DNA of 38,541 nt from JAGLTN01 sp035403325 (GTDB taxonomy: Bacteria > Planctomycetota > Phycisphaerae > Sedimentisphaerales > Anaerobacaceae). The notes beneath the pieces were generated by a model. The model saw nothing but the letters and a program-made list of their open reading frames with translations. It was not told the origin of the DNA and made no database searches. The stretch is taken from positions 1 to 38,541 of the forward strand of contig CAZBKA010000008.1 of assembly GCA_964492365.1 (NCBI GenBank), in the 5' to 3' direction. Below, piece by piece: positions 25,978 to 35,095 of this stretch (its first letter is position 1; each line of letters starts with the position of its first letter). The position numbers were made by a program, and so were the translations under genes.

Positions 25978-26577
25978 TCATCTTTCAATTTTCCTTGTTG
26001 ATATAAAAGCACTTCCAAGGCCCAAGAGTACTATTGTTAATGGCTCTGGCACTTCCGGAACTGGGAATTCATTCTCCCCTTCACCGGGTACTGGGAAATC
26101 ATCGCCGTCTTGTGGTTCATCAGAAGAAGAACCGTGACTATGTCCCCTTTTTCCTGCTACAGCATCGTCGGTTTGTGCAACAAGATCACTTTCAGTTGCT
26201 ATCAAGTTCTCATTTGGAGCACTTGTTGGTCCTGCTTCATAGAATGCGAATCCGAAATCAGAACGTTCAAAAACTGCGATAACCATTTTTGGACTAGCTA
26301 GTGACATACTAGTTGTTGAAGAAGAAGCATCAATTACATCGCCAAGCCAATAAGCAAACTTATATCCTGGTTTTGGTGTTGCAGTTAAAGTAACAACACC
26401 GTTTTTATTTATATCATGTACACCGACATCCGGCGAAACATTACCACCTTGGGGTGGAGTTTGCTGTATCATCAGAGCTACAGTATCCTGGCAAAATCCT
26501 ACTGACGAAATTATGGTCAGCATTATCAGGGCTGTTAAAATTGTCATTATTCTATTTTTAATTTTATAAACTTTCAT
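25978..26577 (-). CDS. PEP-CTERM surface protein with InlB-B-like repeat
   Basis: A 199-residue exported protein. It has an N-terminal signal peptide with a hydrophobic core ending near SSVGFCQD, then a segment resembling a divergent InlB B-repeat (GVVTLTATPKPGYKFAYW), a histidine/serine/acid-rich linker with two FPVP units, and a C-terminal sorting tail: VPEP, a hydrophobic stretch, then RKIER. PEP-CTERM tails are processed by exosortases in bacteria that build exopolysaccharide; no exosortase gene is in the window. The ATG at 26577 follows GGGGGAC; an upstream TTG six codons earlier is possible. Last of three PEP-CTERM genes in the same direction, 35 bases after the previous one. Confidence 0.8.
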   Translation of the reverse strand: MKVYKIKNRIMTILTALIMLTIISSVGFCQDTVALMIQQTPPQGGNVSPDVGVHDINKNGVVTLTATPKPGYKFAYWLGDVIDASSSTTSMSLASPKMVIAVFERSDFGFAFYEAGPTSAPNENLIATESDLVAQTDDAVAGKRGHSHGSSSDEPQDGDDFPVPGEGENEFPVPEVPEPLTIVLLGLGSAFISTRKIER

Positions 26578-26612
26578 TGTCCCCCAAGCTCCCAATATAT
26601 TACTATTACTTC

Positions 26613-27305
26613 TTATTTTCTTCTGCCTTTTGCAAAAGCGATCAAACTACCAAGTCCGAGCAATGCAACAGTTACAGGTTCAGGTGCAGGAGTAAAGTTT
26701 GTAGAAGAATCAACATCAGCAACAGGTAAATCAGAATTATATGCTTCCAAGCTATAATCACCTGCTACCCAGCTGGAATTACTGCTAAAGATAAGGAAAT
26801 AGGAATGATCCCCTACTGCAATTGTATAGTCATTGTCTAAATTCGTATAGGAGAAGTTCCATGTAACGCTAGTACTGTCGGATGTTGTATCGGAGGCATC
26901 CTGACCGCCAGCTGGATCCTGCTCGGTTCCTACACTTCCGGCAAATACAGAAATCTCAGCATCATTAAGACCAAGTATCGAAAAGGCCTGTACGGCCAGT
27001 TCACTGTAGCCATTGTAGTCATTAAAAATCTGATATGCGTAAACATACTGACCATTACCAGGATTAGTATAACCTGCGGCTTCCCACTCGTTTCCAGACT
27101 TGGTATCATAAACGGCAAAGTCGATTCTGCCCTGCATATAGCTGGAAGTGCCATCAGTATTTGTAACCGTTTCACCATAGTATGTATATCCGTCATAGAG
27201 TGAGCTTGACGGCAACATAGTTTCCAAGGTAGTTGCTGACACCTGCGACACAAGCATCAGTGCCATTGCCAATAAAGATACTCCGATTACTTTCTTACGT
27301 TTCAT
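26613..27305 (-). CDS. PEP-CTERM surface protein, second of three
   Basis: A 230-residue exported protein with a signal peptide ending near VSQVSA|TTLE, a beta-rich body with many Asp, Ser, Tyr and Asn residues, and a PEP-CTERM tail (PAPEP, hydrophobic VTVALLGLGSLIAFA, then KGRRK). The body shows no domain that I recognise. The start is taken as the ATG at 27305 so that the signal peptide begins MKRKKVIG; the ribosome site is weak (AGG 12 bases upstream, GGATAGA nearer). It lies 64 bases after the first PEP-CTERM gene and is probably in one transcription unit with it. Confidence 0.8.
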   Translation of the reverse strand: MKRKKVIGVSLLAMALMLVSQVSATTLETMLPSSSLYDGYTYYGETVTNTDGTSSYMQGRIDFAVYDTKSGNEWEAAGYTNPGNGQYVYAYQIFNDYNGYSELAVQAFSILGLNDAEISVFAGSVGTEQDPAGGQDASDTTSDSTSVTWNFSYTNLDNDYTIAVGDHSYFLIFSSNSSWVAGDYSLEAYNSDLPVADVDSSTNFTPAPEPVTVALLGLGSLIAFAKGRRK

Positions 27306-27369
27306 ACTTCTATCCAACCTTTCTCAAAACTGTTTTTTAGTTTTTTCCTCTACTTTTATTCTATTTATA

Positions 27370-27951
27370 TTATGCTGCTCTTTTTTTTCTTATCAAAGCT
27401 AATCCGCCTAAACCAAGCATAGCTAAAGTTGCAGGCTCAGGTACCTGTGATGCAACGATGTTATCAACATAGACGTCATTGCCGCCGATGGCAAAACTTG
27501 TGATATTTCCCATGAAGAATAAGGCTCCTTTATTGGTGCCAGTAGGGATAACAAAAACTGATACGCCACCAATAGAGCCAGCTAGATTAGCAAAATCGGT
27601 TCCTGAATTCGCTATACCATTGATCATCAAACTTACAGAGCCTGCATTGAAGGTTTCACCGAACTGCATCGATAATCCATCAAGTAGACCAAAGTTAAAA
27701 TTCAGTGTCGCATTTTGAATTCCTATTTCCTGTCCAGCACCACCAGCGAGATTAGTATTATTGACGAATGCCTTTCCTCCTGTAATACCCTGTACTGTTG
27801 CAGGTATCGATGAAGTGGAGAAGGTCTGACCAACGTTGTAAGAGCTGCCTGCTGTTAAATCTTCGAATTGAATAGTTAAAGCAAAACTGTTCGCAGCACA
27901 AGCTAATACTACAAGAGCAACCACAGAACTTACTGTTTTATTTAAACGCAT
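27370..27951 (-). CDS. PEP-CTERM surface protein, first of three
   Basis: A 193-residue exported protein with a signal peptide (MRLNKTVSSVVALVVLACA, cleavage near SFA|LTI), a glycine-, asparagine- and aliphatic-rich beta-type body, and a classic PEP-CTERM tail (QVPEPATLAMLGLGGLAL, then IRKKRAA). The ATG at 27951 lies 7 bases after a perfect GGAGG; an ATG two codons earlier is only 1 base from it. No enzyme domain is visible. Such proteins are thought to be structural or matrix components of the cell surface. Confidence 0.82.
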   Translation of the reverse strand: MRLNKTVSSVVALVVLACAANSFALTIQFEDLTAGSSYNVGQTFSTSSIPATVQGITGGKAFVNNTNLAGGAGQEIGIQNATLNFNFGLLDGLSMQFGETFNAGSVSLMINGIANSGTDFANLAGSIGGVSVFVIPTGTNKGALFFMGNITSFAIGGNDVYVDNIVASQVPEPATLAMLGLGGLALIRKKRAA

Positions 27952-28405
27952 TTTCATGCCTCCTTTGGCTGCACCCAGCCTAAATCCAAAAATTAAAGAT
28001 CTATAAAATTTCGTATAAGTAACCAAAACTCACACGTTATTCACTTTTTAGAGCGCGCAAAATCTGCGCACCGTATTTAAGTTCTCTCTCTGGATCTTCC
28101 TCTTGTCTCTCTCTTTAGCTCTGCTGTCTAAAACATGTCAAAAAGCGACAAGTTTTATGGCGATACACAGCCACACTCTCTGCCCCGTATTAATGAATTG
28201 CAATGACAAAAAAACTGTCTGCAAAATATCCTTACTGTTACTAGTTGAGTTTTCCTTTTCAGCCCCCAAGCTGATAGTGTGATTAAACCATATTTCAAAC
28301 AAAAGGTCAAGTCTTTTTTCCCTAAACTACCATTTTGATACTTTGGGATTAACGGAATAAGTGCAAAAATCGCTAATAGGCAGATTTAAAATGGGTTATT
28401 ATAGG
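27952..28405 (-). promoter_or_regulatory. Upstream region and long leader of the PEP-CTERM cluster
   Basis: This stretch has no gene. On the minus strand TTGACA (complement of 28136-28141) and TAAAGA (complement of 28112-28117) are 18 bases apart and could be a promoter, giving a leader of about 150 bases. The leader has a purine-rich run (complement of about 28082-28117, with repeated GAGA) and a small GC hairpin, GCGCA/TGCGC with a 5-base loop, at 28054-28068. I could not match a known riboswitch. Confidence 0.35.
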
Positions 28406-28447
28406 AAAAAACGGCTTGCAAATTTTTTTTTGCAAACCGTTTTTTTT
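28406..28447. terminator. Bidirectional terminator hairpin after the alaC-like gene
   Basis: AAAAACGG-C-TTGCAAA pairs with TTTGCAA-A-CCGTTTTT with one internal mismatch, and T runs follow on both strands. It is 33 bases past the stop of the minus-strand aminotransferase gene and is well placed to end it. Confidence 0.8.
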
Positions 28448-28480
28448 GTAATAGAATTAATTCGGTTAGTAGAGTTTTAT

Positions 28481-29695
28481 TTACATTTTAGTTTTTCTTA
28501 TTGGCTTTTCCCGCAGATATCTGCTGATATTTCTGACAGCCTGGCGAAGCCTTTGTTCGTTTTCTACAAGTGCAATTCTCATATAACCTTCACCACCTTC
28601 GCCAAAACCTCTACCTGGGGCCATTGAAACTTCTGCGTGCTCCACAAGCTCCATTGCATAATCGATGCTTCCTTTGCCTTTCAAATGTTCTTCCGGAACC
28701 TTTGCCCATACAAACATCGTTGCTCGGGGTTTTTCGACTTTCCAACCTAATTTATTGAGACCATCGCAAATAACATCCCTTCTTGACTGATAAATCAGGT
28801 TCTGTGCAACGATATTTTCCTCGCAATGCCTCATAGCAATGATACCGGCAATTTGCAGAGCCTGGAAAATACCATAATCATAGTAGCCCTTTATGGTATA
28901 GAGGTAGTCGATCATTTTTGGGTTACCAACGGTGAAGCCTATCCTGAAACCGGCCATATTATAGGGCTTACTCATTGTTATCAGCTCTACACCGACATCT
29001 TTTGCACCTTTAACGGACAAAAAGCTTGGGGCTTTGTATCCATCGAAACAGGTCTCGCCATAGGCAAAATCATGAATAACAGCTATTTTGAACTTTTTGG
29101 CAATATCAACAACCATTTCAAAAAAACCATGATCAACAGTCATAGCCGTCGGATTATGGGGATAATTCAGGATCAATACTTTAGGAGATGGATAAGTATG
29201 CTCGCAAACCTCGGCGACCGTATTGAGGAAGTGCTCATCGCAGCCGAGCGGAACGGTAATTACGTTTCCTCCAGCTAATGCAACAGCATAATTGTGAATA
29301 GGGAAAGCCGGGTCCGGAACAATAGCGGTATCTCCTGAGCCCATCATAGCCAGACAAAGATGACTGAAACCTTCCTTTGAACCGATGCAGGCAAGTACCT
29401 CTTTATCCGGGTCAAGTGAAACGTTCCAGTTTCGCTCATACTTAATGGCTACTTCCTTACGGAGGTTTTTAATACCTTTTACGGCACTGTAACGGTGATT
29501 TCTCGGGTCACGTGCAGCTTCGCAGAGTTTATCAACTACAATTTGCGGAGCAGGGTCAGAGGGGTTGCCCATCCCTAAGTCTATAATATCTGCACCGGCC
29601 TGGCGTTTGGCAAGCTTTAACGCGTTAAGGCGACCAAACATATAAGGGGGCAGACGTTTAATTCTCTGTGCAGGTTCAATTTCAAAATTTTCCAT
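28481..29695 (-). CDS. alaC: Alanine aminotransferase, AlaC-like (class I/II, PLP)
   Basis: A 404-residue PLP enzyme. It follows the E. coli AlaC (YfdZ) pattern closely: RIKRLPPYMFGRLNALK, IIDLGMGNPSDPAP, IGSKEGFSHLCLAMM, NYPHNPTA, IHDFAYGE, and the Schiff-base lysine Lys243 in ITMSKPYNMAGFRIGF. The expected reaction is pyruvate plus glutamate to alanine; related LL-diaminopimelate aminotransferases share the fold, so lysine synthesis is the main alternative. The ATG at 29695 has only a weak GGTG ahead; a GTG three codons upstream is also possible. Confidence 0.82.
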   Translation of the reverse strand: MENFEIEPAQRIKRLPPYMFGRLNALKLAKRQAGADIIDLGMGNPSDPAPQIVVDKLCEAARDPRNHRYSAVKGIKNLRKEVAIKYERNWNVSLDPDKEVLACIGSKEGFSHLCLAMMGSGDTAIVPDPAFPIHNYAVALAGGNVITVPLGCDEHFLNTVAEVCEHTYPSPKVLILNYPHNPTAMTVDHGFFEMVVDIAKKFKIAVIHDFAYGETCFDGYKAPSFLSVKGAKDVGVELITMSKPYNMAGFRIGFTVGNPKMIDYLYTIKGYYDYGIFQALQIAGIIAMRHCEENIVAQNLIYQSRRDVICDGLNKLGWKVEKPRATMFVWAKVPEEHLKGKGSIDYAMELVEHAEVSMAPGRGFGEGGEGYMRIALVENEQRLRQAVRNISRYLREKPIRKTKM

Positions 29696-29732
29696 TTTCG
29701 TCACCAAATAATTAAAATAATAACTTTTACAC

Positions 29733-29773
29733 AGCTAATTATTTTAGCTTAACAAGAAGAACTTTCAAGCTAA
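29733..29773 (-). promoter_or_regulatory. Probable alaC promoter with AGCTAA repeats
   Basis: On the minus strand TTGAAA (complement of 29763-29768) and TAAAAT (complement of 29741-29746) are 16 bases apart. A 17-base inverted repeat, AGCTAA-5-TTAGCT (29733-29749), covers the -10, and a third AGCTAA lies at 29768-29773 beside the -35, suggesting an operator. Confidence 0.42.
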
Positions 29774-29822
29774 TTTACTTTCATCATTAATAAAACAGGC
29801 CGCCTAGAAAATACTTTATGAT

Positions 29823-32558
29823 TTATTGAGCAATGTCGGCAGTAAACAGATATTGGCCAGGCTGAGCGAGAAACAGCGTTCTTTCATTCTGCTTTTTGAG
29901 TATCTGCGTTTTCGGCTCAACAGTTATGTTATTACCGGGCACATAAACCGTTGCAGTAGTATTTGTCGGAACGGTCAGTTTCAGTTGCCATTTGCTCTGC
30001 TCAATTTTCCAGTCTGTAGTAATTCGGCCTTGAATTGAATCAAAGCTGGTCTTGGCGGATTTGAGGTCATTAATTATTGGAGTATTAATTATAAAATGTT
30101 TATAGCCCGGATAGTTTTCATCTGGTTTGATTCCACCTAAACCTTCGATAAACCATGAACCGACGGCAAGGTAGCAGTTATGTATCTGTGAAGCTCCCAT
30201 TCCCCAATTTTCAGTGATTGTTGTTGAGCCGTTTTTTAACATGTAGCCATAGCTTGGATATGTATCTTTGTTGATCATTTCATATGCAAGGTCGTTTCTG
30301 CCCTGCTCATCGAGAAGCCTTAACATGAAAAATGTTCCGAGCATACCGCTGTTGAGGTGCCCGTTGTGTTTTACGACTATGGCATTTTCGAGACGCTTAA
30401 ATATCCGCTCTTGCATATCACCAGGAACAATGCCTGAATACAGGGGCATTGTTAGATAAACCTGCTCATCGAACATATAACTCTGTATTTGGTCGTCATA
30501 GAATTCTTTGTGGATAGCTTGTTTAAGTATTTCAACCTGATTTGCATATTTTTCAGCATCTTTAGTTTTGCCAAGTATCTCCGCTATTTGAGCTGCACGT
30601 TTTACACAATAGAGCATGTAGCAATTATTGAATAAACGATTACGTTGCTGCTGGACAGGATTATCAAGGTCCCAAATCTGGTCAGGAGCAACCCAGTCTC
30701 CTAAGAATCCCCATTCCTCTGACTGTGCGAGACCGGGGTAAAATTCGAGTATGTTATTTTTTCTTTTGGTATCTACATAGGCGAGCCATTTTGTAAATGT
30801 CGGGTATGATTTTTCGAGTAATTGTTTGTCACCATACCGCAGGTACATTTCCCAAGGCAGGGTAAGACATATACCACTCCAACACGGACCGCCGCCATCA
30901 AATGTCGATGGGCTGGTGTGCGGGACATCGCCAGTATCTTCGTGCTGACTGTCACGCCAATTGGTCAGCCATTTTGTATAAAATGCAGAGACATCGAAGT
31001 TTGTTAAGCCTGTGACCATTGAGGATTGACCGTCGCCGCCATAGCCGAGTCTTTCACGATGAGGACAATCAACAATAACACCGCCCATAGTAAGGCACTG
31101 GTAAGTATATTTAGTGGTGTTGAAAATGTCATTGAGCAGCTGATTTGAACATTGGAATTCGGATACGCTTTTGTAATTTGTTCTTACAAAAAGTCCTGTG
31201 ATATCGTCGATGGACGGCTGATAATCAAGACCTGTAATTTCAACATAGCGGCAGGCGCGGAAATCAAAACGATTTATGAAGGTTTCAACGTTATCTGAGC
31301 CTATAATGTATTGATCGAAGCAGCCATAGTCATTGAAGTGTTTGTCTTCACTGCCAAGCTCCTGTTCGAGATATCGTATTTTTATTTTGTCACCAACTTT
31401 GCCGTGTAGTTTTATTTCCACAAAGCCGGTGAAGCTTTTGCCCATATCAACGAAGTATTTGCCAGGTTCTTTATTCTCGATTGATATTGGTTTGATGGAC
31501 CATAGTATTTTATTATTATCACACATTTGTGCGGATACTTTTATGTTTGATGGTACGGTGATAATGTCAACATTTTGCCAATCGGTAAGTGTTGTGACAG
31601 GCTTTGACCAATCATTGTTTATTAATCTGCCATCCTGACTTTCTGAACTTGAATAGCCTTTTGCAGTGAAATATATTTCGGCAAGAGTAGTTGAGCTTTT
31701 GTGCCATTTCCAAGTTTCGTCTGTAGCGAGGGAGAAATTTTTGTTATTTTTTAATACAGCATTTAGCTGAAGTTTCACAACGGGGGTTTTATGGAAGACA
31801 CCCATAACATCTTTTCTGAACCAACCATGGCTTAACCAAAGACCTACACAGTTGTCACCTTTCTTGAGGTAGCTGGTGACATCATAGGTGTTATATAAGA
31901 CTCGTTTGTCGTATTGGGTAAAGGCTGGGGCCAGCGGGTCGATAGTGACTTTTTCGCCATTTATATAAAGCTCATGATAACCAAAAGAGGCGACATATAT
32001 AAAAGCCTGTTCGGGGGTGTCTTCAAGGGTAAATTCTTTTCTTATCCAGGGCAGATCCACATTTTTGTAAGGCTTCCATTGTTCATCAGTAAAATCTGCG
32101 CCGATTGGTGTGTAAGATATCCATTGGCCTTTCCAGTCGTTTTCATTCAGTAGTCCCATAGACCAGCAGGCGGTTTCGCTAAACTGGGTTGGCTTGTTGT
32201 CTTTGTCCCATGAGCGAACCTTCCAGAAACACTTTTGACCTGAGGAAAGTTTTTTGCCCTCGTATTGTATGTTTACAGTGTTGTCTGATTTTACTTTGCT
32301 GGTATCAAAAAGGTCAGCCTTGTTACTATCAAGCAATTGCTGTGAAGAGGCAACAAGAATCTGATATGCGGTTTGTTTCTGACCAGCGGTGTCTGATTGG
32401 AGCTTGAAGCTAAATCTTGGTTGAGTTGTGTCTATGCCAAGAGGGTTTGTCAGGTATTCACAACGCAGGTCTGTTATTAAGACATCACTTTGTGGTGACT
32501 TGGCAAAGCAACTTGATAATAGTGCTAGTAAGATTAACGCCGAGAGAGACTTTTTCAT
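29823..32558 (-). CDS. Exported alpha-L-rhamnosidase, GH78
   Basis: A 911-residue enzyme expected to release terminal L-rhamnose from plant or algal glycans. The N-terminal export signal contains LLSSC with Cys17, so lipid anchoring is possible; cleavage at CFA|K is the alternative. Beta domains (about 25-460) precede the six-hairpin catalytic domain. VDCPHRERLGYGGDGQ gives Asp497, Glu502 and Asp509, with the same spacing as the known GH78 catalytic cluster, and Glu783 in TTITENWG fits the proposed general base. A C-terminal beta sandwich ends the protein. The ATG follows AAAAGGAG. It has its own likely promoter and lies 83 bases after the PAP2 gene. Confidence 0.93.
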   Translation of the reverse strand: MKKSLSALILLALLSSCFAKSPQSDVLITDLRCEYLTNPLGIDTTQPRFSFKLQSDTAGQKQTAYQILVASSQQLLDSNKADLFDTSKVKSDNTVNIQYEGKKLSSGQKCFWKVRSWDKDNKPTQFSETACWSMGLLNENDWKGQWISYTPIGADFTDEQWKPYKNVDLPWIRKEFTLEDTPEQAFIYVASFGYHELYINGEKVTIDPLAPAFTQYDKRVLYNTYDVTSYLKKGDNCVGLWLSHGWFRKDVMGVFHKTPVVKLQLNAVLKNNKNFSLATDETWKWHKSSTTLAEIYFTAKGYSSSESQDGRLINNDWSKPVTTLTDWQNVDIITVPSNIKVSAQMCDNNKILWSIKPISIENKEPGKYFVDMGKSFTGFVEIKLHGKVGDKIKIRYLEQELGSEDKHFNDYGCFDQYIIGSDNVETFINRFDFRACRYVEITGLDYQPSIDDITGLFVRTNYKSVSEFQCSNQLLNDIFNTTKYTYQCLTMGGVIVDCPHRERLGYGGDGQSSMVTGLTNFDVSAFYTKWLTNWRDSQHEDTGDVPHTSPSTFDGGGPCWSGICLTLPWEMYLRYGDKQLLEKSYPTFTKWLAYVDTKRKNNILEFYPGLAQSEEWGFLGDWVAPDQIWDLDNPVQQQRNRLFNNCYMLYCVKRAAQIAEILGKTKDAEKYANQVEILKQAIHKEFYDDQIQSYMFDEQVYLTMPLYSGIVPGDMQERIFKRLENAIVVKHNGHLNSGMLGTFFMLRLLDEQGRNDLAYEMINKDTYPSYGYMLKNGSTTITENWGMGASQIHNCYLAVGSWFIEGLGGIKPDENYPGYKHFIINTPIINDLKSAKTSFDSIQGRITTDWKIEQSKWQLKLTVPTNTTATVYVPGNNITVEPKTQILKKQNERTLFLAQPGQYLFTADIAQ

Positions 32559-32591
32559 AGCGAAACTCCTTTTAACGGAAAAAGTAATTAT

Positions 32592-32620
32592 GTAATACTA
32601 CGTAATTACGCGGCTGACAA
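32592..32620 (-). promoter_or_regulatory. Probable promoter of the rhamnosidase gene
   Basis: On the minus strand TTGTCA (complement of 32615-32620) and TATTAC (complement of 32592-32597) are 17 bases apart. The spacer and flanks hold the palindrome CGTAATTACG and a wider GTAATTA/TAATTAC inverted repeat (32584-32609), which may be an operator. The start codon is about 33 bases downstream. Confidence 0.5.
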
Positions 32621-32641
32621 CTACGGGTTCGCTATTTTTTT

Positions 32642-33463
32642 TTAGAACCACTTAGTCAGACAAATGCCAGAACCACCTTCTTGACCTATACCGCAGAAGT
32701 AGGGTTCTATTTTGAATCCTGCAACCTCAAGTTTTTTTTGTTTGCCTGCAATGGTATGCCCCACAACCCATCCGAGAACAGCGCCAAAGAGAACGTCACT
32801 TGCCCAGTGGTCGCCTGAATCCATCATTCGCCAAGCAACGACGGAAGCGCCACAGTAGGCTGGGATACCGATTTCCGGGCCATAGAATTCATGCAAAACA
32901 GCAGCAACGGTAAATGAGCTTGCTGTGTGTCCGCTTGGCCAGGCAAAATTTTTATTGTTGGGTGTTTTATTGTGAACAATGCCTTTGAGAGCTAACGTAG
33001 TTATACCGGTAACTGAAAGAGCTGTCATCATTGTCCAAGCCCTGTCCTTATTCAACTGGTCACCTTTGTGGTCACTTACTACATACCAGAGACCGGTAAA
33101 GGCGAAATGTATGCCTGGGTTTCCGGCAAGGTCAACGAATTTATCTACATCTTTACTTCGGAAGGCACGATGATGCTCGACATTTTCAGCAATATTTTTG
33201 TCTGCATCAGTGCTATGCAGTGCAATTGAACCGCCGCCAGCCAACAAAAGCGTAAGTAAATTGTTGTTGTCGAAAAAAGATGACTTCGAGTCATCGATGA
33301 TTCTATCAGGCCAATTCCCAACATCCTTCCTGGCGAAATCAAGCCAAGACGGAACCGGAATCGTTAACGAAGATTCTTCAGCATAAGCGGCGGTAGTTGA
33401 AAAAGTAATCGCAAAAAGACAAATCAGTCTAAATAAAACCGCATTTCTATGAAAATGCCTCAT
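32642..33463 (-). CDS. PAP2-family phosphatase-like protein with a changed first motif
   Basis: A 273-residue exported or membrane protein with a signal peptide ending near AAYA|EESS. PAP2 enzymes remove phosphate from lipids such as undecaprenyl diphosphate or phosphatidic acid. The second motif PSGH (176-179) and third motif, with Arg212, His219 and Asp223 in WRMMDSGDHWASD, are present. The first motif (normally K-x6-RP) reads KGIVHNKTP at 160-168, so the phosphate-binding Arg is a Thr. Activity may be altered. The ATG at 33463 has GGAGAG 8 bases upstream. It begins 43 bases after guaA in the same direction, so it may be read from the guaBA transcript. Confidence 0.82.
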   Translation of the reverse strand: MRHFHRNAVLFRLICLFAITFSTTAAYAEESSLTIPVPSWLDFARKDVGNWPDRIIDDSKSSFFDNNNLLTLLLAGGGSIALHSTDADKNIAENVEHHRAFRSKDVDKFVDLAGNPGIHFAFTGLWYVVSDHKGDQLNKDRAWTMMTALSVTGITTLALKGIVHNKTPNNKNFAWPSGHTASSFTVAAVLHEFYGPEIGIPAYCGASVVAWRMMDSGDHWASDVLFGAVLGWVVGHTIAGKQKKLEVAGFKIEPYFCGIGQEGGSGICLTKWF

Positions 33464-33506
33464 CCGTGAAACTCTCCAATTGAAAACCAATAATATATCT
33501 ACGCTT

Positions 33507-35048
33507 TTATTCCCATTCTATAGTGGCAGGAGGTTTCGATGAAATATCATAAACCACCCTGTTTACACCTCTGACTTCGTTTATGATCCTGCTGGATATT
33601 GTGCTTAAGACTTCATATGGTATATGTGAAAAATCTGCGGTCATAAAGTCGAGTGTTTCGACAGCACGGATAGCGATAACGCTTTCGTAGCTTCTTTCGT
33701 CACCCATAACACCAACGGTAGAGACAGGCAAAAGTACCGTCAAAGCCTGTGATATCTGCCTGTAAAGACCAGCAGCTTTAATTTCATCAATCAGTATTTC
33801 ATCAGATTCCCTCAGAACATTTAGCCTGGGTTCGGTAATTTCACCGATGATCCTTACCGCCAGACCTGGGCCTGGGAATGGATGTCTCCAGACCATATCT
33901 TCCGGCAAGCCGAGATATTCACCAACCTTGCGAACTTCATCTTTGAAAAGATCACGTAAAGGTTCAACCAGTTCGAAACCAAGCTGTTCGGGCAGACCTC
34001 CGACATTGTGGTGCAGTTTAATATTAGCAGCGGGGTTGCCATCTTTTGATCCTGATTCGATAACATCAGGGTAAAGAGTGCCTTGTGCGAGAAATTTCGC
34101 ATCAGATATTTTGAGAGCTTCTGATTTGAAAGCTTCTATGAACTCTGCACCGATGATTTTTCTTTTTTTCTGCGGGTCGGTGACACCTTTTAAAGCATTC
34201 AGAAATTGCTTTGACCAGTCAACAACGCGAAGGTCAATGTTGAAATGGCCCCTGAAGGTAGTCTCAACACTTTGTCTTTCACCTTTTCTAAGCAAACCAT
34301 TATCAACAAAGATGCATACCAGCTGGCTGCCTATTGCTTTGTGCAGCAGTGACGCAACAACAGAAGAGTCGACACCTCCGCTCAGACCACAAATTACAGT
34401 TGAATTGCCAACTTGTTTTCTTACTGCTTTGACAGTTTCCTCGACAAAATCGCTCATTTTCCAGTTGCCGCTAACGCCACAAATGTTATAGAGGAAGTTT
34501 TTGAGTATTTCGGTACCCTTGGGTGTATGTGAAACTTCTGGGTGGAACTGTACGCCATAGAAAGGTTTTTCTTTGTGTTTAACTGCGGCGTATGGACATG
34601 TAGGCGTAGTGGCAAGGCAGATAAAATCTTCATCCATGTTGCCAACCTGGTCGCCGTGACTTGCCCATGCGATTATCGAATCAGGTATATTGGCGAGCAA
34701 GTCGCTTTTATCAAAGACGGAAAGATTTGTCCTGCCATATTCTCTTTTTTCTGCAGCGATGATCTTGGCACCGAGTATTTGAGAGCCAAGCTGCATGCCA
34801 TAACAAATCCCCAATACCGGGATATTCATATCAAGTATTTTTTCGTCACATTTCGGGGCGTTGTCACTATAGACGCTGGCTGGTCCGCCGGAAAAGATAA
34901 TGCCTTTAATATTCATTTGTTTCAGCTTTTCAACTGATACCGAGGCTGGGCAAATGACTGAATAAACATTAAGCTCTCTTACTCTTCTTGCAATGAGCTG
35001 AACATACTGACTGCCAAAATCGAGGATAGCAATTGTCTCACGTGACAT
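33507..35048 (-). CDS. guaA: GMP synthase (glutamine-hydrolysing)
   Basis: It aminates XMP to GMP using glutamine and ATP. The 513-residue protein has the glutamine amidotransferase triad Cys82 (in GICYGMQ), His169 and Glu171 (in VQFHPEV), the ATP pyrophosphatase loop GLSGGVDSS (221-229), and the C-terminal dimerisation domain ending PPATIEWE. The ATG follows AAGGA by 8 bases. It starts 47 bases after guaB, an operon typical of many bacteria. Confidence 0.97.
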   Translation of the reverse strand: MSRETIAILDFGSQYVQLIARRVRELNVYSVICPASVSVEKLKQMNIKGIIFSGGPASVYSDNAPKCDEKILDMNIPVLGICYGMQLGSQILGAKIIAAEKREYGRTNLSVFDKSDLLANIPDSIIAWASHGDQVGNMDEDFICLATTPTCPYAAVKHKEKPFYGVQFHPEVSHTPKGTEILKNFLYNICGVSGNWKMSDFVEETVKAVRKQVGNSTVICGLSGGVDSSVVASLLHKAIGSQLVCIFVDNGLLRKGERQSVETTFRGHFNIDLRVVDWSKQFLNALKGVTDPQKKRKIIGAEFIEAFKSEALKISDAKFLAQGTLYPDVIESGSKDGNPAANIKLHHNVGGLPEQLGFELVEPLRDLFKDEVRKVGEYLGLPEDMVWRHPFPGPGLAVRIIGEITEPRLNVLRESDEILIDEIKAAGLYRQISQALTVLLPVSTVGVMGDERSYESVIAIRAVETLDFMTADFSHIPYEVLSTISSRIINEVRGVNRVVYDISSKPPATIEWE

Positions 35049-35095
35049 TAAAAAATCCTTTTCCGTACTTGTCTATATTTACAACTTACTAAATA

